Source: Sarcophilus harrisii (taxonomy: Eukaryota; Chordata; Mammalia; Dasyuromorphia; Dasyuridae). Taken from it: a stretch of 64,000 bases of DNA. Below the pieces are notes generated by a model. The model saw nothing but the letters and a program-made list of their open reading frames with translations. It was not told the DNA's origin and did not search any database. The stretch lies in contig NC_045429.1 of NCBI RefSeq assembly GCF_902635505.1, positions 427,455,669 through 427,519,668 on the forward strand, read 5' to 3'. This document shows, one piece after another, positions 23,533 to 34,969 of this stretch. The position numbers and the translations under genes are program-made. How positions within the stretch are numbered: position 1 is the stretch's first letter; every line of letters begins with the position of its first letter.

Positions 23533-26500
23533 TCTGCAATACTATGGAAGAAGAGAAGTTTACTTACAAATGTTCTCTTCCTTTCCTTTCTGATCTGCTG
23601 GTATCAAATTATACCTTTTAAACCTATTCTTTATAAAGGTATCAAAGTGATTTTCCTAATCACTTTTTCTTAATCAATTTTCTTAATCAATTCTATGGTT
23701 CCATTTCTTGTAAGATCAAATATGAATTCTCCTGTTTGACTCTTAAGACTCTTAGCAACCCGACTCCAATCTACCCTTTTTTACATATTACATGTTTCAT
23801 GCATATTTCAGCACAACATGGTGATTTCCTGCAAACATTTTTTTTAGATCCTACTATTTTGAGTCTCCTTATGATCATAGTTGTTTTTTCAATGAATTCC
23901 AGTTTATTTATTCCCTTCTTAAAATTTGGTGGCCAGAAATAAATATATAGAATATCCTCTGAAGCTCCTTCCCCAACTCTCACTCACATTGGTGATCCTG
24001 GTCCTAGAAGGACAGCTGCTACTATGGATACTCAGGATTTTAAAGGGTTATTATTTAGGATTTTTCTATATCTGATTCACAAGCCCCCACTGATATACTT
24101 CTCAGCAATTGTCAGTCATTTGCTTACCTCTTAGGAAGAGTATTTACTAAGCAAATATAGCAAGAACAGTTTTTATAAATCATTCCCCTCTTCTACACAC
24201 AAGGTTGCTGGAGGAGAGTGGGATCAAATTAAAGTAAAATAAGAATGAGGCTCACATATAGAAAACCCATGCCACAAAGGGGGTGATTCACAGCTCCTGG
24301 TTACTAGGAGTCCTTTACGGTATTTATGAAATCCTCATAAAGTTTGTCATATGTATAGGTTTTTTCTGGATGTTGAGAGTTGGTGCCCTCACAGAGCTCT
24401 GTGTGACCTCAGTGTGTCAAGCTGTGTTTCTCTATTGTTAACAAAGATGCTGCCGGCAGCACTGATATTCTATGTCACTGCTACCAACACTGCCAGGTTA
24501 TCAAGTCTTTTTGCTGGTGATCCACCAAAGACCATAACCCAAAGACTAAATGCAGGTTTATTGACCGACTGATCAATTTTATTTCTGGATATTCAGTTAC
24601 CTTTTCTTGTGGAACCTTTTGCATGCTCTGGACACACTTTTCTCCATTACTGATTGTGTTGTCTTCTGCTTGCTGATCCAGCCTCTGGGAGAGGGGAGCA
24701 GATAAAGGGAATTTTGGAGCTCTCTGTCACTTGACTGATTGATTTCAGACTAGCTTGTTGTTTATATTTATAATCCAAGAGGTGAAAATGATTCTCTTCA
24801 GTTCATCACAAGATTTTTCTACAAGGAATTAGCTTGTGTTCATTCCAACAAGTACCAGAAGGAAGCTCTTGGACTTTCAACTACTCGCTGCTTGTTTATG
24901 CTTGCTTGAGTAACCTGCTTATGCTTTTTTATTTCTTTTTCTGAGAAGAGACTAGCTTTTTAGATGATGGTCTTTCCTTGAATGTTCAAGTGTTTTCAAG
25001 TGGCTAAATGATATTGATTTCCTTTCTTCAGGCACTAATGTTTTAGAGGATATGAGGGAAATCATTTGGAAGTTGAGGGACTAAAGCCATGTCATATGAA
25101 GACAACAGGTCTGGACTTTGCCAGTTCTGTGATTGTTATGGTCACGATGACTGAAAATGATTTAGGATGTCATGGGTAACCTTGTTCCTTTTAAATTAAC
25201 GTCTTTCTCAGATCTCAGTTTATCTTAGATATGTTTTATAGAAGCATAGATCCAAATAATAAAGAAAGTTGGAAGCCATTTGGCCAGCTTTCTCATTTTA
25301 CATATGAGTCCCATAAGGCTTAAGGAATTTATATGACTTGTTCTCTTTGAAAATGAAGAACAAATGGCAACAACATTATCATGGTTGCCCAAGAGCAAAG
25401 GTCTGATGGAAAGGAGAATAATTTTATTTATTTATTTTTAATTAATTATTATTTTTTTGGGGGGGAGAATAATTTTTTTAAAACAGCCTCTCAAAGTGTT
25501 ATCTTCTGGGAGAAGTGTAATAAATCTGTAAACCTTTCTGTCAATGAGGCATACCTACCTACTTTGTCTCTACCTCCTTCTTTAGACTCTTTCCTCCCAT
25601 TGTAAAGATCATTCTCAGTTCTGTTTTCTCTTTGTCATCTATTCACATTATTCCATTTACCCCAGGCAGACCAACACCATCTTTATTTCTCCTTTTCCCT
25701 GATGTAGTTTTAAAGACCATTTCTGTTGTCCTTGGCATATTTTTATTCTTTAGGCTTTCCCATTCAGTTCTTAGAAGTTCCTATTATGATTTTATAATTT
25801 TCTTGGGTGATCTCCAAAGAAAACACTTCAGTTTTTCATACATGTTCTCTCTGTATCTGAGTCCATCACAGAGCACCTGGTGAAGCCATGTTAGTCTCTT
25901 TAGATGTCACTCCCTTTTCTTCCCTATTGGGATATTTTTCTATTGTAACATCAGAATTGCATTCTTGAGAACCTCATATTCCTTTTGAGTCACTTTGGGT
26001 GTCATGGGTTGGTCTCTTTGGAGCCTTTCAGTCTATGAACCTATAAGATTTCAGGTAGTCATGATGTTTATGCCTCTGCTACAATTACTCTCAACTCTGT
26101 ACATCCACATTTAGTTTTCTTAGAGTAGGAAGTTTGGAAAGAGGCAAAGGAGGATGACTGGTAAAACTTTGGAACTCTTAAGGGAGGCAGAATATTTTTG
26201 TGGAAATAACACTGGGTTTGAAGTTAGAGGTCCTGGATTCAAATCCTTAAATGCTCTAGAAAATGTCTGAGCTCTTTTTCTGCCCTAAACCCTATGAAAA
26301 AGCTAACATTTATGGGTGCAAAGTCAGCTTGGGCTGACTCTGCCCAACTCAAGTCAGAGTCTTATACTCCTAAAGCACTTGGAGTGTCTATTCTGAGTTC
26401 ACCCTGGGAAAGAAGTTCTGAGAAGTGAAGGACTGTAGATATTGAGGTGAAAATCTGAGGGAAGATAATTCCCTCTTACTTCAGGTGGACCACAAGCACA

Positions 26501-26619
26501 GAGAAGAGATCTCATCTAATTGGAATCATTTAAATGTTAAGTAGAAAGTAAGATGATTCAGCAGGCTTTTTGTCCAGGACCAAGTCTAAGATTTCTTTTT
26601 TATTTTATTTTTAAATTAA
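23533..26619. other. Long mostly unassigned stretch
   Basis: Only small pieces are assignable: a T/A and poly-G tract at about 25420-25465 and a SINE piece at about 26185-26250 (ggtcctggattcaaatcc). The frames here are all under 85 codons without known domains. Confidence 0.3.
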
Positions 26620-26850
26620 GATAAGTAGGTGGTATAGTGGACAGAAGGCTCAATTTGGAATCAGGATGACCTGAGTTCAGACATTCACATGACCTCTCTA
26701 AGCTTCAATTTCCTTATGTTTAAAATGGGAATTATGATATCACTGTCCTAATGGGGTCGCTGTAAGGATCAAACGAGATAACATATATCAAGTTCCTTGC
26801 AAATTTTAAAGGACTATTTAAATGTTAGCTATTATTACTATTAAATGTTT
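26620..26850 (+). mobile_element. MON1/MIR-type SINE
   Basis: It begins taagtaggtggtatagtgga, the tRNA-derived head, then gacctgagttcagacattca and cgctgtaaggatcaaacgag. Confidence 0.65.
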
Positions 26851-27622
26851 TATTGACGCCTTTTGTTTTTTACGATGCAGTTATGTGGTTTATATGCCTT
26901 ACTCCCATCCCTAACCCCCTTTAACCTTGAATGTTCCCCTAAAAAGGAAGCACATTTAATAAAAAGCAACTGATTTAAAGCTCCCTCTTACAAGACAAGC
27001 AATATTTCTATTGTGGTAGAATATCTGCACAGAAGATAGAAGTATTGTTCATTACCGTATCTGATCTCCAGTTTGAATTCTCTTTTTGAAAGGCTTTTCT
27101 TCTACAGAGCTTGGAACTAAAGAAATGAACAGTCTCTGTAGACACCTAGTGGCAATGTAGAGACATCAGGTACATGATATTTAGGACTCAAAGCCCATAA
27201 TTGTGCCTGGGGACTCATTCAAAATAATCTTGTCCTGCATCTAAGGGGCTCCTGTTTTTCAGTCTAACATGTTCAGCCCAGGTTTCTATAACATATAAGG
27301 AGTTATATAATTGAAACCTATGTGGTATATTGGAAGTCAGTCCTGGTGTTTTATATAATAAAGGATAATTGCTGACTTTAAATAGAGTTTTAAGATTTTC
27401 CAATTAGTTTATATTTACTATCTCATTTATTCTTCATAACCAAGATGTGAAATAAATGGTACACTTATTATTATTCTGCTCCAATCCTGAATCTATGGAC
27501 TTTTTCCTACCATGCCACAAAACAGCCTTCTCATACTGGAAATTGACTCAATCTTTTTAGCCTTCTCACATTGGAAGTATACTCTGCCCCTGTAGCCCAT
27601 TCTTCCAAATGGTATGTCCTTT
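26851..27622. other. Unassigned; insertion site of the L1 at the right
   Basis: No gene is recognised. The sequence cccaaatctccatttta starting at 27623 is the left target duplication of the L1. Confidence 0.4.
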
Positions 27623-30600
27623 CCCAAATCTCCATTTTATTTATTTATTTATTTTATTTATTTATTTATTTATTTTATTTAATAGCCTTTTATTTACAGG
27701 ATATATACATGGGTAACTTTACAGCATTAACAATTGCCAAACCTCTTGTTCCAATTTTTCACCTCTTACCCCACCCCACCCCTCCCTAGATGGCAGGATG
27801 ACCAGTAGATGTTAAATATATTAAATATAACTTAGATACACAATAAGTATACATGACCTAAAACATTATTTTGCTGTACAAAAAGAATCAGGCTCTGAAT
27901 TATTGTACAATTAGCTTGTGAAGGAAATCAAAATGCATGTGGCATAAATATAGGATTGGGAATTAATGTAATGGTTTTAGTCATCTCCCAGAGTTATTTT
28001 TCTGGGCATAGCTAGTTCAGTTCATTACTGCTCCATTAGAAATGATTTGGTTGATCTCGTTGCTGAGGATGGCCTGATCCATCAGGACTGGTCATCATCT
28101 AGTATTGTTGTTGAAGTATATAATGATCTCCTGGTCCTGCTCATTTCACTCAGCATCAGTTCTGTAAGTCTCTCCAGGCCTTTCTGAAATCATCCTGTTG
28201 GTCATTTCTTACAGAACAGTAATATTCCATAATTTTCATATACCACAATTTATTCAGCTCATTCTCCAACTGATGGACATCCATTCAGTTTCAGTTTCTA
28301 GCCACTACAAAAGGGCTGCCACAAACATTCGTGCACATACAGGTCCTTTCCTTCTTTATAATCTCTTTGGGATATAATCCCAGTAGTAACATGTTGGATC
28401 AAAGGGTATGCACAGTTTGATAACTTTTGAGCATAGTTCCAAACTACTCTCCAAAATGGTTGGATTCGTTCACAACTCCACCAACAATGCATCAATGTCC
28501 CAGTTTTCCCGCATCCCCTCCAACAATCTCATTATTTTTCCTGTCATCTTAGCCAATCTGACAGGTGTGTAGTGGTATCTTAGAGTTGTCTTAATTTGCA
28601 TTTCTCTGATTAATAATGGACTTGGAGCATCTTTTCATATGACTAGAAATAGTTTCAATTTCTTCATCTGAGAATTGTCTGTTCATATCACTTTGACCAT
28701 TTTTCAATTGGAGAATGGCTTGATTTTTTATAAATTAGAGTTAATTCTCTATATATTTTGGAAATGAGGCCTTTATCAGAACTCTTTGACTGTAAAAATA
28801 TTTTCCCAGTTTATTGCTTCCCTTCTAATCTTGTCTGCATTAGTTTTGTTTGTACAAAACTTTTCAGTTTGGTATAATCAGAAATTTTCTATTTTGTGAT
28901 CAGTAATGATCTTTAGTTCTGCTTTGGTCATAAAGACCTTCCCTTCCACAGGTCTGGAGAGGTAACTATCCTATGTTCCTCTAATTTATTAATAATTTCA
29001 TTCTTTATAGCCTAGGTCATGAACCCATTTTTGACCTTATCTTGGTGTACGGTGTTAAGTATGGATCAATGCCTAGTTTCTGCCATATTAGTTTCCAATT
29101 TTCCAGCAATTTTTATCAAACAGTAAGTTCTTATCCCAAAAGCTGGGAACTTTGGGTTTGTCAAAGACTAGGTTGCTATATTTGATTGACTGTTTTGTCT
29201 CTTGGAACCTAATCTATTCCACTGATCAACTAATCTATTCTTAGCCAATACCAAATAGTTTTGTAACTGCTGCTCTATAATATAATTTTAGATCTGGTAC
29301 AGCTAAACCACCATCATTTGATTTTTTTTCATTGAATTCCCTTGAAATTCTTGACCTTTTGTTTTTCCATATGAACTTTGTTATTATTTTCTAGGTCATT
29401 AAAATAGTTTTTGGGAGTCTGATTGGTATAGCGCTAAATAAATAGATTAGTTTAGGTAATATTGTCATCTTTATTATATTTGCTCGCCCTATCCAAGAGC
29501 ATTTAATATTTTTCCAATTGGTTAGATCAGACTTAATTTGTGTGAAAAGTGGTCTGTAATTTTGCTCATAAAGTTTCTGATTTTCCCTTGGCAGATAGAT
29601 TCCTAAATATTTTATATTATCAGTAGTTACTTTAAATGGAATTTCTCTTTGTAACTCTGACTGTTGGATTTTGTTAGTGATATATAGAATGCTGATGACT
29701 TATGTGGGTTTATTTTATAACCAGCAACTTTGCTAAAGTTGTGGATTATTTCTAATAACTTTTAAGCAGAATCTCTGGGGTTCTCTACGAATACCTATCA
29801 TGTCATCTGGCAAAGGTGATAATTGGCTTCCTCATTTGCCTATTCTTATTCCTTTAATCTTTTTCTCAGCTCTTATTGCTATAGCTAGTGTTTCTAATAC
29901 TATATTAAATAGTAACGGTGATAGTGGGCAACCTTGTTTCACTCCAGATCTTATTGGGAATGGTTGCAGTTTGTCTCCATTACATATGATGCTTACTGAT
30001 GGTTTTAAATAGATGCTGCTGATTATTTTAAGGAAAAATCCATTTATTCCTATACTCTCAAGTGTTTTTAATAGGAATGGATGTTGGATTTTATCAAATG
30101 CTTTTCTGCATCTATTGAGATGATCATATGGTTTTTGTTAATTTGGTTATTAACATGGCCAATTATATTGATAGTTTTCCTAATATTGAACCAGCCCTGC
30201 ATTCCTGGTATAAATCCTACTTGATCATAGTGTATTATCTTGGAGATGATTTTCTGTAGTCTTTTTGCTAATATCTTATTTAAGATTTTAGCATCAATAT
30301 TCATTAGGGAGATTGGTCTATAATTTTCTTTCTCTGTTTTCAGCCTACCTGGTTTAGGTATCAGTACCATGTCTGTGTCATAGAAGGAATTTGGTAGGAC
30401 TCCTTCATTCCCTATTTTATCAAATAATTTATATAGCATTGGGGCCAATTGTTCTTTAAATGTTTGGTAAAATTCACATGTAAATCTATCTGGTCCTGGG
30501 GATTTTTTCTTAGGGAGTTGTTTAATTGCCTGTTCTATTTCTTTTTCTGAAATGGGACTATTCAAGAATTACTTCCTCCTCTGTTAGTCTGGGAAGTCTA

Positions 30601-33600
30601 TATTTTTGGAGGTAGTCATCCATTTCACTTAGGTTATCAAATTTATTGGCATAAAGTTGAGCAAAATAACTCTTATTATTTCTCTAATTTCCTCTTCATT
30701 GGTGGAAAGTTCTCCTTTTCATTTTAAGACTACTAATTTCATTTTCCTCCCTCCTTTTTCTAATCAGATTTACCAAAGGCTTATCTATTTTATTGGCTTT
30801 TCATAGAACCAACTCTTAGTTTTATTAATTAGTTCAATAGTTTTTTACTTTCAATATTTTAATTTCTCCTTTTAATTTTAGAATTTCAATTTAGTATTTG
30901 ATTGGGGGTTTTTAATTTGGTCTTTTTAGTTTTTTAGTTGCAAGTCAATTCATTAATCTTTTCTTTTCTGTTTTATTCAAGTAAGCCTCTAAGGATATAA
31001 AATTCCTCTTATTACCGCTTTGGCTGCATCGCACAAATTTTGGTATGATGTCTCATCATTGTCATTATCTTGAGTGAAATTATTAATTGTATCTATAATG
31101 TGCTGCTTCACCCAATCATTCTTTAAGATGAGATTGTTTAGTTTCCAATTACTTTTTGGTCTATTTCCCCCTAACTTTTTGTTGAATGTAGTTTTATTGC
31201 ATCATGATCTGAAAAGAAAGCATTTACTATTTCTGCTTTCTTGCATTTAATTTTGAGGTCTTTATGTCCTAATATATGGTCAATTTTTGAATAGGTTCCA
31301 TGAACTGCTGAGAAGAAAGTATATTCCTTCCTATCTCCATTCAATTTTCTCCAAAGATCCAACATACCTAATTTTTCTAATATTCTATTTGCTTCTTTAA
31401 TTTCTTTCTTATTTGTTTTGTGGTTTGATTTGTCTAATTCTGAGAGTGCAAGGTTAGAGATCTCCTACTATTACAGTTTTGTTGTCTATTTCTTCTTGCA
31501 ACTCTCTTAACTTCTCCTTTAGGAAGCTGAGTGCCATACCACTTGGTGCATATATGTTTAATATTGATATTGCTTCGTTGTTTATGTACCCTTTAGCAGG
31601 ATGTAGTTTCCTTCCTTATCTCTTTTAATTAGATCAATTTTTACTTTTTGCTTGATCTGAGATAAGGATGGCTACCTGCTTTTTGACTTCACCTGAAGCA
31701 TAATAGATTTTGCTCCAGCCTTTTACCTTTACTCTATATGTATCCCCTGCTTTAAATGTGTTTCTTGTAAACAACATATTGTAGGGTTCTGACTTTTGAT
31801 CCAGTCTGCTATCTGCCTCCTCTTTATGGGGGAGTTCATCCCATTCACATTTACGTTAGAATTACTAAATCTGTATTTCCTGCCATCCTAATAACCCCAG
31901 ATTGTGCTTTACTTATTCTTGCCTCCCCAACCCTCTTTCCCCTTTTAAACTTATGTACCCCTCTTGTATCACGATACTTATCCTCTTTATAATCCCTCCC
32001 TCCCCCTTTGAGTCTTTCCCTTCCTTCCTTATTACTCTTTTCTTTTCCCTTTTCCTCTCCCCGTTTTTAATGAGGCGAGAGAGATTTTCTCTAAAACAAA
32101 TGTCAATTATTTTTTCTTTGAGCCAACTCTGATGAGAGTAAGATTCACAATGTCCCTCCCCTCTCTAAATTCCCTCAGATATGATAAGTTTCTTAGCCTC
32201 TTTGTGGGATGTGGTTTCCCTCTTTATCCCTCCTTCCCACCTTATTCTGCCATCATCCCTTTTCCATATCTACTTCCCTTTTTCATGTTATATCAGTACA
32301 ATCAAATTATACATGTATTCTTTTGTATATCCACAAAGAAATACAATTCTCAAGAGTTATTTTTACCTTTTCTGCATCTCTTGAGTTCTATTCTTGGAGA
32401 TCAAATTTTTGTTTAATTCTGGTTTTTCTTCAGAAACAAATGGAATTCATTTGTTTCATTAAATGTCCATCTTCTTCCCTGGAAGAAAATGCTCAGCTTA
32501 GCTGGGTAGTTTATTCTTGGCTGCATCCAAGTTCTTGTGCCTTTCGGAATATCATATTCCAGGCCCTTCTTTCCTTTAATGTAGAGGCAGCCAGATCTTG
32601 GGTGATCCTTATTGTGCCACCTCGGTATTTAAATGGTTTTTTTGGCTGCTTGTAAAATTTTTTCCTTAATCTGATAGTTCTGAAATTTTGCCACAATATT
32701 CCTTGGGGTTTTTATTTTAGGGTTTCTTTCAGACGGTGTTCGATGAATTCTTTCAATGCCTATTTTACCTTCTGATTCTATTACATCTGGGCAGTTCTCT
32801 TTAATGATTTCTTGTAAAATAGTATCTAGGCTCTTTTTTTCATCATAGTTTTCGGAAAGTCCAATAATCCTCAGATTATCTCTCCTAGATCTATTTTTCC
32901 AAGTCTGTCATTTTGCAAGTAGATAATTCATGGTTTTTCCAGTTTGTCATTTTTTGTTTTTGCTTGACTGATTCTTGCTGTCTCAATGAATCATTAGTTT
33001 CAATTTGTTCAGTTCTAATTTTTAAAGAATTATTTTCTTCATTAGCTTTTTTACTTTTTCTGTATATGTCCAATTGGGTTTTTGAATGTATTGTTTTGGT
33101 CTGTGGAATTTTTTTCCATTTCACTAATTTTTTTTTTTTAGTGAATTATTTTCTTTTTCCAATTCACCGATCCTACTTTCTTGCATGTTCTTTGTCTTTT
33201 CCAATTCACAAATCCTACTTTCTAGTGAATTTTTATTTTTTCCAATTCGTATTTCAGGAAATTGTTGCTCTCTTTGTAAGGCTTTCTCTTTCCTTTCCCC
33301 ATTTATCTTCTAACTCTCTTTTGAGACTTTTTAATGGTCTCTTCTATGAGAGCATTATGTAAAGGAGGACAATCTGATGCATTTTTGCTGTTTGAGGTCT
33401 CTTCAGGTTTGCTGACCTGCTCTTTTCTGCATAGAAGCTGTTGATCGTTCTTTTCATCTTTTTATTCATGTTTTGAAGCCTTTAGGTAGGTCTCCTAGGC
33501 AAGGGGTTACAGCTTCCTCTGCAGAGCAGGGAAAGATTTAAACCGATTTCCGGCTCCAAGGTATGGGAGTGCTCTGAGGAGAGTTTTCCCTTCCCCAACA

Positions 33601-34238
33601 GGAAGTGGATTCAGCACTGGCCGAGCTATCAAACTGCTTAGTAGGGCTGAGTGGATTAGCGTTGCCCTCGGCTAGAGACTAAGGGGTGAAAGTGTCACTG
33701 CCCCAGGCCGGAGCCTCTTGTGGGACTGTGAGTATTAGCAGCTGACCGCAGACCACAGACCACAGACCGCAGACCGCCGCAAACTCTGCCCAGCGTCTCT
33801 GCCTGATGCAAATCGGCCCTGGAAAAGCTCTCATGGCCTCAAGCCGAGCTCCCCACTGCGCAGATTGGAGGCTAACCCGGCTGCGTCCTCCTGCTGTGCA
33901 GGATCACAACTGCCCTAAGGAGAAGCCCCGTACTGCGGGTTGGGGCTGCGCGCTTGTGCTGAGATCTGTGCCTTCACCCTGGGTTTGAGACTCTCCTCGG
34001 AACCTAATTTCTCTCCCTGTCTGTGCCGATCTCCCCCCTGGCCCCGGAACCAACCTTTTTTGGCGAGACTGCAGATTTTCTTCGGCCGGTGAGTTGTTCT
34101 ACTTCTTATCTTTACGAATTGTGGCAGTCAAGACTATTTTTGAGGCTCGATATAATATTGATAAAGAGGGTAAGAGAAGAGCTTAGAAAGTCGCATGTGT
34201 CTTCTCTGCCATCTTGGCTCCCCCAAATCTCCATTTTA
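27623..34238 (-). mobile_element. Near full-length L1 LINE with target-site duplication
   Basis: The element itself is 27640-34221 (about 6.6 kb), minus strand. The 17-bp sequence cccaaatctccatttta is repeated at 27623-27639 and 34222-34238. The 5' end reads GGAGCCAAGATGGCAGAG (complement of 34204-34221), like other mammalian L1s; a GC-rich 5'UTR runs to about 33470. ORF1 (about 33470 to 32430) shows a coiled-coil (RKSKKANEENNSLK) and the C-terminal GGTIRITQDLAASTLKERRA. ORF2 (about 31880 to 28085) shows the endonuclease (EYTFFSAVHGTYSKIDHILG, FFSDHDAIKL), the reverse transcriptase ([30 protein letters not shown]) and the C-terminal HCWWSCERIQPFW. The 3' end is a (TTTA)-rich tail. Both frames are interrupted many times, so the copy cannot be active. 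Confidence 0.92.
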
Positions 34239-34248
34239 AAGAAAATAC

Positions 34249-34370
34249 TTAGGCATCCACATTTTCATCACAGTCATCCCCATCCCCACCAATACCACCA
34301 CTAGCATCATCATCATCATTGCCACCACCACCATCATGATCATACCCACCAGTATCATCTTCATCATCAT
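34249..34370. repeat. CAT/CCA trinucleotide-rich tract
   Basis: It consists of catcatcatcattgccacca-type units. The Asp/Gly-rich minus frame over it is a composition artefact. Confidence 0.75.
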
Positions 34371-34600
34371 TGTAGCTAACATTCATAAAACATTTTAAAA
34401 TTTCCAAATCACTATAGATGTGATCTTCTTTTATCATCACCATAATCATAGAGGTAGGTGCTGTTATTATCCTCAATTTATAGATAAGGAAACTGAGGCA
34501 AATAGATTAAGTGACTTGTTCAGGGCCACATATCTAGTATATCTCTGAGGTAGGATTCAAATGTAGGTATTTATGACTTCAAATATTCATTGCTATTCAT
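34371..34600 (-). mobile_element. MIR-type SINE
   Basis: It contains agataaggaaactgaggcaa, gtgacttgttcagggccaca and tgaggtaggattcaaatg. Confidence 0.7.
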
Positions 34601-34666
34601 CTGTCTACTGATGATTTTCTGGACTACTTTTTATACCCTTTATGTGCTGTTTTCTCCCTTTAAATA

Positions 34667-34847
34667 CAGGGGTCCTCAAACTACAGCCCAAGGGCCATAT
34701 GCAGCAGCTGAGGACGATTATCCCCCTCACCCAGGGCTATGAAGTTTCTTTATTTAAAGGCCCACAAAACAAAGTTTTTGTTTTTACTATAGTCTGGCCT
34801 GGAGGACAGTGAACTGGCCCCTTATTTAAAAAGTTTGAGGACCCCTG
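34667..34847. mobile_element. Non-autonomous hAT element (OC1-like)
   Basis: The ends caggggtcctcaaact (34667-34682) and agtttgaggacccctg (34832-34847) are perfect 16-bp inverted repeats. The flanks ctttaaat (34658-34665) and ctttaaaa (34848-34855) match at 7 of 8 bases, with one extra base beside the left one, fitting the 8-bp duplication of hAT elements. The interior (cagcagctgaggacgatta, cacccagggctatgaagttt, gtgaactggccccttatt) resembles, from memory, OposCharlie1 (OC1), a hAT family described as horizontally transferred among vertebrates and insects. At 181 bp it encodes no transposase. The hAT call is firm; the OC1 name is moderate. Confidence 0.8.
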
Positions 34848-34855
34848 CTTTAAAA

Positions 34856-34966
34856 TATAAACTCATTGAGGATGAGTTTCTACTTTCTTTCTACTTATAT
34901 TTGTATTCTCAGAGCTTAGCACAGTGCCGGGCATATAAGAAGTGCTTAATAAATAGTTTTGGGACA
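34856..34966 (+). mobile_element. L2 LINE 3' tail
   Basis: It contains aaactcattgaggatgag, cagagcttagcacagtgccg and aagtgcttaataaatag. Confidence 0.65.
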
Positions 34967-34969
34967 ACA

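Noticed and set aside
32132-33362. Plus-strand frames up to 149 codons
   Set aside because: They are antisense to L1 ORF1 and its flanks on the minus strand.
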